15,976 nucleotides of DNA from Acidobacteriota bacterium (GCA_021799405.1 JAJZAL010000113.1:1-15976), one strand, 5' to 3'; numbered from the stretch's first letter, positions 1-6,987 are shown. The notes: generated by a model not told the origin, from the letters alone. Translations and numbers: made by a program.

Positions 1-68
1 TGACCTCGATCTCGTCGGTGACACCCACACTTGCACAATATCAGCACACTCCTAATTGTTCAAGTTAT

Positions 69-521
69 TTATGCTAGACTGCTATGGACTGATTCCGCGA
101 GAGGGCATCCCAAGGGAAGTCGAATCGTCACGTCAAGTTCAAGCTTTGATTGGTAGACCTGAATAGACGGCCACACGAGCAGGTTGGCCTCGGGAATCCA
201 GACACACGCCGCCCGAAAGTGCGGAAAATCCGAATGCGGCGCTTCCTTAAGCGCGACAATCTGCTCCCAGTCTGTTGAGCGGTCGATAATGCCCAAGTCG
301 AGAAGGATGCTTCCTAAGTCCGCATCGAAGCCAAGATGAAATACGCCCCTCTTGGGCTCGGACAGGAATTGTTGGACCGAAATCACTTGGTCAAAAATGA
401 TTGCGATAATCAGCGAAATAACCGCTGATTCCCTGAGACCCAAGCCTCCGCCGAGGCATAGCAAGAGAACCACTACAACCCAGGTAGTTAAGGCAACCCC
501 CATTCTGCGCATTTCTTGCAT
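69..521 (-). CDS. small hypothetical membrane protein
   Basis: I do not recognise a family. The 150-residue product has two hydrophobic segments near the N-terminus (about residues 8-28 and 32-50), separated by a short charged turn (GLRES). A soluble tail of about 100 residues follows, with several acidic and aromatic positions, so it is probably anchored in the inner membrane by a hairpin. Three closely spaced ATG codons (521, 512, 503) could serve as the start. A GGAG lies two bases before the first and about 11 before the second, so 512 is at least as likely as 521. It lies downstream of and in the same direction as the TumA-like gene, 129 bp away with a hairpin between, so it is probably a separate unit. 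Nothing shows its function; it could also be a fortuitous ORF, although the membrane hairpin argues for a real gene. Confidence 0.5.
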   Translation of the reverse strand: MQEMRRMGVALTTWVVVVLLLCLGGGLGLRESAVISLIIAIIFDQVISVQQFLSEPKRGVFHLGFDADLGSILLDLGIIDRSTDWEQIVALKEAPHSDFPHFRAACVWIPEANLLVWPSIQVYQSKLELDVTIRLPLGCPLAESVHSSLA

Positions 522-620
522 CTCTCCAAACGGCCAAGCGAAGGATTCTGAACAAAGGGGAGGGCGTCTGCCAGTCTACAACAATGTGCCCCATCGACTG
601 TGTACGCCCGCATGCCCCGT

Positions 621-640
621 CCTTCGCGTCTTTGCGAAGG
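621..640 (-). terminator. hairpin after the TumA-like gene
   Basis: CCTTCGC (621-627) and GCGAAGG (634-640) form a perfect 7-bp stem with a 6-nt loop, 10 bp past the stop of the minus-strand gene at 651. No T-run follows on the minus strand, so this is at best a weak or Rho-assisted terminator, or a 3'-end stabilising structure. Confidence 0.4.
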
Positions 641-650
641 GTGGAATCAT

Positions 651-1013
651 TCACGCCCCCAATTCCATCGTCAATTCCACGCGCTTGTAGACCACTTTCG
701 GAGCCAGCCTTCCGTGGCTGAGTTCTGTCACCTGGACCAGTCCATAGCGTTGCATGGTTTTGATAGTGCGCGACAGGTTCGGCTTTTTCCGTCCCGTGGC
801 TTCGGCAAGCTCGGTCAGGGATTGTGGCGAGGTTCTGCGGATCACGTCCAGCAGGTCTTGATTTTTTGAGGAGAGAATCCGGGCCATGCTCTCCGTCGAC
901 GGAAACCAAATCTTAGGATCGCGCGGGCCGGGCTTCAATTCTCCGCGAGCGATGGCGCGGGTACGCTCCTTCATCTTCTCGTACGAAGCGATTCCGACTC
1001 TGAGCGTGGTCAT
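651..1013 (-). CDS. TumA-like (HVO_A0114 family) HTH DNA-binding protein
   Basis: The 120-residue protein starts (MTTLRVGIASYEKMKER) and ends like antitoxin/regulators of the TumA (HVO_A0114-type) family. A short N-terminal strand and helix come first, then a segment containing PKIWF, then a winged helix-turn-helix (about residues 50-105: LTELAEATG with recognition helix KPNLSRTIKTMQRYGLV). The start at 1013 is chosen over the longer frame from 1109 because family members begin with this TLRVGI-like strand and the extra residues look non-coding. In the known TumE-TumA toxin-antitoxin pairs the toxin lies just upstream of tumA. Here only 70 bp separate the gene from fumarase and no toxin ORF is visible, so this is a solitary copy. 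A perfect dyad 10 bp before the start suggests autorepression. DNA binding is confident; an antitoxin role is not supported without a partner. Confidence 0.8.
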   Translation of the reverse strand: MTTLRVGIASYEKMKERTRAIARGELKPGPRDPKIWFPSTESMARILSSKNQDLLDVIRRTSPQSLTELAEATGRKKPNLSRTIKTMQRYGLVQVTELSHGRLAPKVVYKRVELTMELGA

Positions 1014-1023
1014 CAAGAGTGAT

Positions 1024-1042
1024 GTTATCAGGCAGTGATAAC
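1024..1042 (-). promoter_or_regulatory. dyad operator before the TumA-like gene
   Basis: GTTATCA (1024-1030) and TGATAAC (1036-1042) form a perfect 7-bp inverted repeat with a 5-bp spacer, ending 10 bp before the ATG at 1013. Position and symmetry fit the autoregulatory operator of the adjacent HTH protein; this role is inferred. Confidence 0.5.
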
Positions 1043-1083
1043 CAAAGAGAAAAATATTTATGGAACGCGAGTCGATGATTTTC

Positions 1084-2598
1084 TTACTGCAACACCGGTA
1101 TCCCGGCAATCCTGGCTTGCCATTCCTTCGGGCCGGTCTCGTGGACGGACGTTCCCTGGCTATCGACCGCGACTGTGACCGGCATGTCCTTCACGTCGAA
1201 CTCGTAAATCGCTTCCATCCCTAGGTCCGCAAACGCCAGCACACGGCTGCCGCGAATCGCCTTCGACACCAGATACGCCGCCCCGCCCACCGCCATCAGG
1301 TATACCGCCTTAAAGTCGCGAATGGCCTCAATCGCCGCAGGACCGCGCTCGGCCTTGCCGACCATGCCCAGCAGTCCGGTCTGCTCCAGCATCTGCCGCG
1401 TAAACCGGTCCATGCGTGTCGAGGTCGTCGGCCCCGCTGGCCCCACCACTTCATCCCGCACCGGATCGACCGGGCCCACGTAGTAGATGAAGCGGCCCGT
1501 AAAGTCGACCGGCAACTTCTCGCCGCGGTTCAGCATGTCTGTCATGCGCTTGTGCGCCGCGTCGCGCCCGGTCAGCAGCTTGCCCGTCAACAGCAGCACT
1601 TCGCCCGGCTTCCATGTCGCCACCTCAGCCCGCGTCACCGTGTCCAGATTCACCCGCCGCGCCTTCGACACATCCTGCGTCAGCTTCGGCCAGTGTTCCA
1701 GCGACGGCGTCTCCAGCGTCGCCAGCCCGCTGCCATCCAGCACAAAGTGCGCGTGTCGCGTCGCCGCGCAGTTCGGAATCATCGCCACCGGCAGGTTCGC
1801 CGCGTGCGTCGGATAGTCGAGAATCTTCACGTCCAGCACCGTCGTCAGTCCGCCCAGCCCCTGCGCGCCAATCCCCAGCCGGTTCACCTTGTCGTAAATC
1901 TCCAGCCGCAACTCCTCCAGCCGGTTCTTTGGCCCGCGCACGATCAGGTCCTGCATGTCGATCGGCTCCATCAGCGCTTCCTTCGCCAGCAGCATCGCTT
2001 TCTCCGCCGTTCCGCCAATGCCGATGCCCAGCATCCCCGGCGGGCACCATCCCGCGCCCATCGTCGGCACCGTCTTCAGCACCCACTCCACAATCGAGTC
2101 GGACGGATTCAGCATCGCAAATTTCGATTTCGCCTCGCTCCCGCCGCCCTTCGCCGCCACCGTCACATCCACATCGCCGCCATGCACCATCGAAAGGCTC
2201 ACCACCGCCGGCGTATTGTCCTTGGTGTTCTTGCGCGCGCCCGCCGGGTCGGCCAGCACCGAGGCCCGCAGTACGTTGTCCGGATTCAGATACGCGCGCC
2301 GCACGCCCTCATTCACCATCTCCTCCACCGTCATATCGGTTCGGTCCCAGCGCGCCTCCATGCCAATCTTCAGGAACACGGTGACGATGCCGGTGTCCTG
2401 GCAAATCGGCCGATGGCCCTCCGCGCACATGCGGGAGTTGATGAGGATCTGCGCGATCGCATCCTTGGCGGCGGGCGACTGCTCCAGCTCATAGGCGCGC
2501 GCCAGGTTGGTGATGTAATCGATCGGGTGGTAATAGGAGATGTGCTGCAACGCGTCGGCGACGCTCTGCATAAAATCCTGCTGCCGTATCGTGGCCAT
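1084..2598 (-). CDS. fumA: class I fumarate hydratase (single-chain, iron-sulfur)
   Basis: Catalyses reversible hydration of fumarate to L-malate in the cytosolic TCA cycle using an oxygen-sensitive [4Fe-4S] cluster. The 504-residue chain has the usual full length, with alpha and beta parts fused. The three cluster cysteines are visible: Cys66 (ICQDTG), Cys185 (AGWCPPGM) and Cys277 (PNCAATRH). The substrate-site motif KGGGSEAKS (150-158) and the C-terminal beta domain (VGPAGPTTSTRMD, about 385-397) are also present. The start at 2598 (MATIRQQDF) is preferred because homologues begin there and GAGGAAG lies upstream. An in-frame ATG at 2634, with AGAGGT 10 nt upstream, would add 12 residues and cannot be excluded. 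It is transcribed away from the scar at 2660-3830. Seventy bp separate it from the TumA-like gene, so read-through is possible but that gene has its own operator. The enzyme identity is secure. Confidence 0.95.
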   Translation of the reverse strand: MATIRQQDFMQSVADALQHISYYHPIDYITNLARAYELEQSPAAKDAIAQILINSRMCAEGHRPICQDTGIVTVFLKIGMEARWDRTDMTVEEMVNEGVRRAYLNPDNVLRASVLADPAGARKNTKDNTPAVVSLSMVHGGDVDVTVAAKGGGSEAKSKFAMLNPSDSIVEWVLKTVPTMGAGWCPPGMLGIGIGGTAEKAMLLAKEALMEPIDMQDLIVRGPKNRLEELRLEIYDKVNRLGIGAQGLGGLTTVLDVKILDYPTHAANLPVAMIPNCAATRHAHFVLDGSGLATLETPSLEHWPKLTQDVSKARRVNLDTVTRAEVATWKPGEVLLLTGKLLTGRDAAHKRMTDMLNRGEKLPVDFTGRFIYYVGPVDPVRDEVVGPAGPTTSTRMDRFTRQMLEQTGLLGMVGKAERGPAAIEAIRDFKAVYLMAVGGAAYLVSKAIRGSRVLAFADLGMEAIYEFDVKDMPVTVAVDSQGTSVHETGPKEWQARIAGIPVLQ

Positions 2599-2676
2599 GA
2601 TGTTTAGTCTTCTTCCTCGAATAAAATCGAACATATGATTTTAGACCTCTGAGGCTCGCGGCGCATGTGGTCTCAA

Positions 2677-2883
2677 TCACAGAAACAGGTCGTAGCTCCA
2701 CACCAGTCCGTGATAAATTTGGAGCCGCTCCAGCGCGATCAACCGCAGCAACAGGTCGGCATCCTGAACTGGATAGAGACTTTCGAGAACGATACCGCTG
2801 GCGGCACTCAGTCCAAGAGAGAGCGCCAGACGGTACTCAATCAAAGGTCGCAGAATGGTTTGCACACGCTGAATCATTTGCAT
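2677..2883 (-). pseudogene. 5' fragment resembling a VirD4/TraG-like conjugative-transfer ATPase
   Basis: Only 68 codons remain. From Met at 2883 the product has an amphipathic start (MQMIQRVQTILRPLIEYR), a hydrophobic stretch (about residues 17-35) and the segment LIALERLQIYHGLVWSYDLF, then a stop. This resembles, from memory, the membrane-anchoring N-terminus of acidobacterial type IV secretion coupling-type ATPases, which continue for several hundred residues with a second membrane segment and Walker motifs. None of that follows: the frame stops at 2677 and the flank becomes the fumarase promoter region. It lies 16 bp downstream of the 102-codon ORF on the same strand, so the two may be a broken pair from a conjugative element. 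A free-standing small membrane protein is the alternative. Family assignment is moderate at best. Confidence 0.45.
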
Positions 2884-2899
2884 ACACGAAACTCTTTTC

Positions 2900-3208
2900 C
2901 TATGCGTGGGTCGTCGGAGACGTAGCCGACTTCGATGCCGCAACCGGCGCGGATTTATCTGGTGGTTGTCCTGGCGACGCTACGCTGATAGGTCGCGAGG
3001 CTCTGACTACAACGGATGCCTTGTACTTCTGGAAGTCCTCTTCCTGTGCCAGCCCAAAGCGCAGCAGTTCATTGACGATGTACTTGCGGTCGTTGTCCGA
3101 CCAGGTCGCCATCAGCTCGATGTCTTGCGAAATGCTGTCTTCGATGTTGGTCTTCAGCAGGACGAGATTGATTTTGCTGACTCCATGTTCGATCTTGAGT
3201 TTGCTCAT
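2900..3208 (-). CDS. hypothetical protein, possibly left over from a mobile element
   Basis: I do not recognise a characterised family. From Met at 3208 the product has 102 residues. The first about 65 residues (MSKLKIEHGVSKINLVLLKT, then ISQDIELMATWSDNDRKYIVNELLRFGLAQEEDFQKY) read as a compact alpha/beta or helical domain. The tail from about residue 75 is rich in Ala, Pro, Ser and Lys and looks disordered. This start is chosen because the upstream in-frame extension (to 3292) overlaps coding sequence of the mutarotase remnant on the opposite strand and lacks domain character. It is followed after 16 bp by the truncated ATPase-like fragment, consistent with a two-gene piece of a conjugative or secretion locus. 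Its right end lies about 20 bp from the breakpoint in the mutarotase gene. It may be intact but stranded. Confidence 0.55.
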   Translation of the reverse strand: MSKLKIEHGVSKINLVLLKTNIEDSISQDIELMATWSDNDRKYIVNELLRFGLAQEEDFQKYKASVVVRASRPISVASPGQPPDKSAPVAASKSATSPTTHA

Positions 3209-3230
3209 CAGTGGTTTCCCGCCGATATCC

Positions 3231-3827
3231 GGGTGCCTGTACCCGATCGTCGATACCGGGCACTGGAGCGTCCACGTCGGCAAACGCTCCATCCGCTTTC
3301 AGCAGCGACTAACATCCCCTAACGGCATCAAGTATATCTACACAAAGAAACTCAGCCTGAGCCGCGACGGTTCGATGCTCACCCTCCAGCACAAGCTCCA
3401 GAATCTAGGCGGCGCTCCGCTGGTGACGAATGTGTACGATCATGACTTCTTCATGCTGGACGGCCAGCCGACCGGACCGGGATTTGTACTGCACCTGGCC
3501 TTTGCTCCCGTTCCGCAGACGGCGCTCGAACCAGGCGCAACGGTAAAAGGCCACGATATTGTCTACCTGAAGGAACTGCAACAGGGAGGCACCTTGGCCT
3601 CTTACCTTACTGGCTACGGAAGCACAGCGTCCGACTACGATATACGCCTGGAAAACAAGAACAGCCATACAGGTATCGAGCAGACGGGCACAATGCCAAT
3701 CTCCCATTTCTATTTGTGGCCGATTCACACTACGGTGTGCCCGGAAGTTTACCTTCATCTCGATATCCCGCCGGGCAAAACCGGGAAATGGGATATTCAT
3801 TATCGCTTCCTGACGAACCTCCCGTGA
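3231..3827 (+). pseudogene. aldose-1-epimerase/galactose-mutarotase-like gene, N-terminal half missing
   Basis: From about 3231 the frame encodes a coherent beta-rich sequence of about 198 residues (LYPIVDTGHWSVHVG, LTSPNGIKYIYTK, KLQNLGGAPLVTNVYDHDFF, GPGFVLHLAF, SHFYLWPIHTTVCPEVYLHL) ending in a normal stop. It resembles the C-terminal half of galactose-mutarotase-like beta-sandwich proteins, in which a conserved His lies in a YDHNF-like motif; YDHDF is present here. Upstream the frame stays open to 2667, but the residues there are the reverse shadow of the two minus-strand ORFs and contain no family sequence. No start codon with a ribosome-binding site lies at the homology edge. The gene therefore appears cut at about 3225-3235 by the segment carrying the conjugation-like ORFs. 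A function is unlikely unless a chimeric product is made. Confidence 0.65.
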
Positions 3828-3917
3828 AGCAATGGAAGCCAATGGACGGCTGTATAGGCTTGCGGATTGCCTGTCAGATTGCACGCAGGCATTTGACCTA
3901 ACTCTGGCTGGGTGGCT

Positions 3918-3932
3918 CGGCACATGACATGC
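3918..3932 (+). promoter_or_regulatory. possible sigma-54 (-24/-12) promoter before the RidA gene
   Basis: CGGCACATGACATGC keeps the GG/GC dinucleotides exactly ten bases apart and has GGCAC and TGC cores (consensus TGGCACG-N4-TTGC). Three of the eleven consensus positions differ. Predicted transcription would start near 3944, within the following dyad and about 70 nt before the RidA start. A sigma-54 activator is encoded 1.3 kb downstream. The match could be chance. Confidence 0.3.
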
Positions 3933-3940
3933 GCGTTTTC

Positions 3941-3972
3941 ACGCGTAAGGATTAAGATGGCTTCTTACGCGT
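3941..3972. promoter_or_regulatory. 9-bp inverted repeat upstream of the RidA gene
   Basis: ACGCGTAAG (3941-3949) and CTTACGCGT (3964-3972) are perfect reverse complements with a 14-bp spacer, ending 42 bp before the ATG at 4015. There is no T-run, so an operator is more likely than a terminator. The binding protein is unknown; the decayed LuxR-type regulator downstream is one candidate for its former regulator. Confidence 0.5.
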
Positions 3973-4014
3973 ACACTGCATGATATCGCTAATCGTAATG
4001 AAGGAGACAATTCC

Positions 4015-4533
4015 ATGGAGATGAATACCCGACGTAGTTTTCTAGGCGGAGTTGCCACAATGGCGGCTGCAGTGGCCGCAGAGCCAACGCTTTTCGCACA
4101 ACCAGCTCCAGCACCACAAAAACGACGCGTTCCCAACCCTCATGTTCATGGCGATGTCTATTATTTTTACGGCACCGGCTCCAATGATGGATATTCGGAT
4201 CACATTACAGTCGCCGATCCGTTTGAAAAACATGTCACCCGGACGATGGACGCACTGAAGAAGGACTTGGAGAGCAATGGGTGCAGCATGGACAGCATCT
4301 TACAGCTGCAGGTTTTCCTTTGCCTGCCGCTGGCTGACGGTGTCACCATGCCGACCGGCAAGGCTCGCTTTGATGCGCATCAAGCGCAATATGAAGCGCT
4401 GAATAAGATCTACCATACCTATTTCAGCCCCGGTAAATCGCCCGCACGGGCCTGCATGGCTCTCGAATGGATTCCCGGTAACTCTTTAATCGAGGTGGTC
4501 GGCTGCGCCAGAGTTATCAATCCAGCCGCCTGA
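4015..4533 (+). CDS. Tat-exported RidA (YjgF/YER057c/UK114) family protein
   Basis: Rid proteins hydrolyse reactive enamine/imine intermediates released by PLP enzymes. This 172-residue version has a twin-arginine signal (NTRRSFLGG, then a hydrophobic run to about residue 28 with an AQPA cleavage region), so it should be exported folded. The mature Rid fold spans about residues 45-168. The conserved substrate-binding Arg falls at Arg145 (SPARACM) and the conserved Glu at Glu160 (LIEVVGCA), matching the ARxxVEV...IEIEAIA pattern of active Rid proteins. AAGGAG eight to nine bases upstream supports the ATG at 4015. A dyad and a possible -24/-12 promoter precede it. An exported Rid protein fits with the exported PLP enzymes at 14244 and 15556. 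The fold is confident; the exact substrate is unknown. Confidence 0.85.
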   Translation: MEMNTRRSFLGGVATMAAAVAAEPTLFAQPAPAPQKRRVPNPHVHGDVYYFYGTGSNDGYSDHITVADPFEKHVTRTMDALKKDLESNGCSMDSILQLQVFLCLPLADGVTMPTGKARFDAHQAQYEALNKIYHTYFSPGKSPARACMALEWIPGNSLIEVVGCARVINPAA

Positions 4534-4552
4534 CCTTTTGTCGCGACAGGGC

Positions 4553-4610
4553 AGATAGCCAGGCGTACATCGCATCGCCAGGTTGTAGCGGTGTGTTCGC
4601 CGGGCTATCT
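4553..4610. repeat. large imperfect palindrome between convergent genes
   Basis: The outer arms 4553-4565 (AGATAGCCAGGCG) and 4598-4610 (CGCCGGGCTATCT) pair over 13 bp with one mismatch. An inner stem of CATCGC with GCGGTG (one G-T pair) lengthens the hairpin. It lies between the end of the RidA gene (4533) and the end of the minus-strand LuxR remnant (4605), partly over that stop codon. It may be a bidirectional terminator or an extragenic palindromic element. No T-runs are seen. Confidence 0.5.
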
Positions 4611-5009
4611 CATTGTTCCTTCTTCGAAATGCCCGAGTCCACGCTGCAGAGCACAGACGAGGGCCTGAGTCCGATGGCAAACTCCTATCTTGTCGAGTAC
4701 GGACGAAACATGAATTCGCACTGTCTTCTCCGCAATGCACAACTGATCCGCAATCTCCCGATTTGATTTCCCTTGCATGATGCAAGTCAGCACTTCTTTT
4801 TCGCGCGGCGTCAGCCTCTACCGAGGGAATCCGCGCAGCAAGAGACTCAAGAACAACCCGCGGCAGATAACGCCGTCCGCGATTGACCGCTGAATGGCGT
4901 CGACCAATTGCTCGCCGCTGGCGTCCCTGGTGAGAGATAGCCATGGTTCCGAAGCGCAATGCGCGATAGGGGCAGCACGGAGCGCGCAAGATATCGAGCC
5001 GTGAAACAT
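4605..5009 (-). pseudogene. decayed NarL/FixJ (LuxR-type) response regulator
   Basis: The C-terminal LuxR-type HTH is intact in sequence: LTPREKEVLTCIMQGKSNRE, then IADQLCIAEKTVRIHVSSVLDKIG. Upstream, the linker between receiver and HTH is spread over two frames. DASGEQLVDAI is in the HTH frame. VNRGRRYLPRVVLESLAAR followed by IPSVE is in another. The frame then returns to LTPREK. This needs a one-base deletion near 4891 and a one-base insertion near 4815 (an extra G in GAGGCTG on the coding strand), with an in-frame TAG at 4818-4820. Only the end of the receiver (about CALRA... to DASGEQ) is recognisable, itself out of register. The phosphoacceptor Asp and the rest of the domain are absent. 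No sensor kinase gene is adjacent. The HTH alone might still be translated from Met at 4793. Sequencing error could explain the paired indels but not the missing receiver. Confidence 0.75.
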
Positions 5010-5274
5010 TCAGGGAGGTGGATCAGAGTTTGCCGAAAAATTGTTTGTAACGTTTTGGACACTGATGGGCTCTATCCGCATAGAGCATCAAGTCGATCGG
5101 GGAACGCCACGTGATTTGCGAAGTTCGACTGTGGAACGTAATGAACTGGATTGAATCCGCGCATCCTCAACCAGCGAGATAGCTCCCGCCAGCCGGATGA
5201 ATCCGGTCGGCTGAAAGGTTGCAGGTCGAGCGCGCTCGAGCCGTGGGTGGAGCGGCGCAAAGCAAGGAACGCCT
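5010..5274 (+). promoter_or_regulatory. 265-bp upstream region of the sigma-54 activator gene
   Basis: No gene is seen. A perfect 7-bp hairpin, GCTCTAT/ATAGAGC with a 4-nt loop, lies at 5069-5086. CGCCACGTGATTTGC at 5105-5119 matches the -24/-12 consensus at nine of eleven positions, including CACG and TTGC, but lacks one of the two essential Gs at -24. TTGTAAC at 5045-5051 resembles a half of the dyad found at 6727-6749 and could be an autoregulatory half-site. All roles are tentative. Confidence 0.3.
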
Positions 5275-6711
5275 ATGACGGATCATGCTACCGAACCGAC
5301 GTGCATGCCAAAGGGCGAGCCATCATTGAGCGAGGACACCCGGATCGCGCTGTACGGCATAACCCACGTTTTGGCATCGGTGGGAAGAGCTTTCTTGTGC
5401 CTCGACGACGACTTCCGGATCGTCCATGCGTCCTATCTGCTCGATGGTTTGATGGGCAGCGGAATCTCTTCGATGTTGGCTGGCCGCGGGGTGGAAGACC
5501 TATTGGGCACGAGCGTCTTCGGCCCGGGTGCTCCCTTGCGACGGGCGCTGCTGGAGGGCCAGAAGCGCGAGGGATGGCGCGCCACCCTGCAATTTGGCGA
5601 GAGCAAACCAAGACTTGTTTCCATTACCGCCGCTCCCATCCCTCGCGGAGAATCCGACATCTGCGGTGGGCACATGAAGTATGTCGTTCTACTTCGCCCT
5701 GCCGAAGAAGAGGGCACATGGTCGAATGCGGCCACGTTCGTCTCCAACGCCGTTGTCTGTTCCCCGGCCATGCAGCGCATTTTCCGCCTGGTGGAAGCGC
5801 TGCAGCAGAGTGAAGCCCCTGTCCTGATTACCGGAGAGAGCGGCACGGGCAAGGAGGTCGTTGCCCGCGCCATCCACGAGAGTTCGCCGCGCAGCAACGG
5901 GCCGTTCATTGCGGTGAATTGCAGTGCTGTACCCGCGGACCTGCTGGAGTCGGAGTTGTTCGGTCATGTTTGCGGAGCCTTCACTGGCGCGGTTCGTGAT
6001 CGCGTTGGCCGCTTTGAACTAGCCGCGGGCGGAACCCTGTTCCTCGACGAAATCGGCGATATGCCACCGCTGCAGCAGGTGAAACTGCTGCGTGTCCTGC
6101 AGGGTGGGCACTACGAGCGTGTCGGAGAGAGCGTGCCACGGGTCGCTGACGTTCGCATCATTGCCGCGACCAATGCAGAGATCCGACTGGCGCTGCGCCA
6201 GGGCAAGTTGCGCGAGGATCTCTATTATCGGCTGTGCGTGGTTCCCATTGAGGTCCCTCCCTTGCGGAAGCGCAGAGAGGATATTGCGCCCCTGGCTACC
6301 TATCTCCTCGACCGCGTCACGTCGCAGCGCGGCCTGATCCGCCGCATTTCGCCACAGGCCATGCGGCTGCTGATGGAGTATTCCTGGCCCGGTAATGTAA
6401 GGGAGCTTTCCAACGTCATGGAATATTCCGTGGCCGTTGCAAAGATCGAGACGATACTCCCCGAAGATCTTCCCGACGAAATACGTGCTCTGCAACGGGC
6501 ATCTTCTGCAGGGGCAGCAGCGAAGGACGTAGCTCCTGAACCGGGAAGTCTGCCGACCACCCTGGTGTCTCAGGAATCCGAACGCCTGATGGCTGCACTG
6601 GATGCCCATCACTGGTCTCGCTCGGAAACCGCCCGCGCCCTCGGCCTAAGCCGTTCCACCCTGTGGCGCAAGATGCGAGAGCTAGATCTTGCGGATCGCC
6701 GCAAGCCTTGA
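5275..6711 (+). CDS. sigma-54-dependent transcriptional activator (enhancer-binding protein)
   Basis: Binds upstream enhancer DNA and uses ATP to open sigma-54 RNA polymerase promoters. The 478-residue protein has an N-terminal sensory region (about 22-142, PAS-like by pattern: [20 protein letters not shown]). The AAA+ domain (about 158-400) has Walker A GESGTGKE (187-194), the sigma-54 contact loop GAFTGA (234-239), Walker [12 protein letters not shown] (252-262) and WPGNVREL (371-378). A Fis-type HTH lies at about 446-468 ([20 protein letters not shown]). All motifs needed for activation are present. There is no response-regulator receiver, so a ligand or redox signal, or a partner protein, probably controls it. 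AAGGAA six bases upstream supports the start. A dyad and -24/-12-like elements directly 3' make the arsR-tusA-hdr gene set its most likely target. Confidence 0.93.
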   Translation: MTDHATEPTCMPKGEPSLSEDTRIALYGITHVLASVGRAFLCLDDDFRIVHASYLLDGLMGSGISSMLAGRGVEDLLGTSVFGPGAPLRRALLEGQKREGWRATLQFGESKPRLVSITAAPIPRGESDICGGHMKYVVLLRPAEEEGTWSNAATFVSNAVVCSPAMQRIFRLVEALQQSEAPVLITGESGTGKEVVARAIHESSPRSNGPFIAVNCSAVPADLLESELFGHVCGAFTGAVRDRVGRFELAAGGTLFLDEIGDMPPLQQVKLLRVLQGGHYERVGESVPRVADVRIIAATNAEIRLALRQGKLREDLYYRLCVVPIEVPPLRKRREDIAPLATYLLDRVTSQRGLIRRISPQAMRLLMEYSWPGNVRELSNVMEYSVAVAKIETILPEDLPDEIRALQRASSAGAAAKDVAPEPGSLPTTLVSQESERLMAALDAHHWSRSETARALGLSRSTLWRKMRELDLADRRKP

Positions 6712-6726
6712 GACAGCTTGTTTCAG

Positions 6727-6749
6727 TGTTGCAACGTCCTGTTACAACA
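6727..6749. promoter_or_regulatory. dyad resembling an enhancer site for the sigma-54 activator
   Basis: TGTTGCAAC (6727-6735) and GTTACAACA (6741-6749) form an inverted repeat with one mismatch in nine and a 5-bp spacer. Its centre lies about 100 bp upstream of the start expected from the -24/-12-like element at 6814 and about 210 bp from that at 6920; the first distance is typical of an activator binding site. It starts 16 bp past the activator's stop codon. It could also act as a weak hairpin after the gene, but no T-run follows. Confidence 0.45.
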
Positions 6750-6813
6750 TAACGTTTCACCCTAATTTACGTGTCTACTAAATTGCTCATTCTATTAATT
6801 ACGCATTTTGGAA

Positions 6814-6829
6814 TGGGACGTGCATTACC
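6814..6829 (+). promoter_or_regulatory. candidate sigma-54 promoter 1
   Basis: TGGGACGTGCATTACC matches TGGCACG-N4-TTGC at nine of eleven positions, with GG intact but AC instead of GC at -12. Transcription would begin near 6840, 100 bp after the dyad at 6727-6749. It would give a leader of about 195 nt before arsR. Confidence 0.35.
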
Positions 6830-6864
6830 TGTCTTCAGATGGCTGAGCCTTCACGATCCATATT

Positions 6865-6916
6865 AGGAGGTGACGCTATAGCGAAAGGCAATCGTACAGT
6901 TCTCAACCCGCAATAG
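6865..6916 (+). other. orphan Shine-Dalgarno with a start-less short reading frame
   Basis: A near-perfect AGGAGGTGA (6865-6873) is followed, seven bases after AGGAGG, by ATA rather than ATG at 6878. The frame then runs twelve codons (I-A-K-G-N-R-T-V-L-N-P-Q) to TAG at 6914-6916. A perfect 10-bp palindrome, CGCTATAGCG (6874-6883), overlaps the ATA. This may be a leader peptide with a rare start, a lost small gene, or a structured leader element. Whether it is translated cannot be told. Confidence 0.3.
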
Positions 6917-6987
6917 TGGCGGGACGGGAAATGCGGACGACAGCAGGGATATAACTAGCGTTCCGCATTTGTACTTGAGGTAAGTAC
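6907..6987 (+). promoter_or_regulatory. three consecutive hairpins and candidate sigma-54 promoter 2 before arsR
   Basis: There are three perfect inverted repeats in a row: CCCGC/GCGGG (6907-6911, 6919-6923), AAATGCGGA/TCCGCATTT (6929-6937, 6962-6970) and GTACTT/AAGTAC (6971-6976, 6982-6987, 5-nt spacer). CGGGACGGGAAATGC (6920-6934) also fits a -24/-12 element with GG and GC exactly ten bases apart (eight of eleven positions). The last dyad, 47 bp before the arsR start, is well placed as an ArsR-type operator. As RNA the set could form a structured leader; I match it to no known riboswitch class. Confidence 0.45.

Noticed and set aside
1552..2607. Long plus-strand ORF (351 codons) opposite fumarase
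   Set aside because: It is rich in His, Arg and Gln with no domain pattern, and is the reverse shadow of a GC-rich gene with certain identity.
2667..3230. N-terminal part of the 386-codon plus-strand frame
   Set aside because: Its residues are the reverse shadow of two better minus-strand ORFs, and the mutarotase similarity begins only near 3231.
3868..3891. TGCCTG/CAGGCA hairpin after the mutarotase remnant
   Set aside because: A six-base stem with a 12-nt loop and a weak T-run is insufficient to call a terminator.
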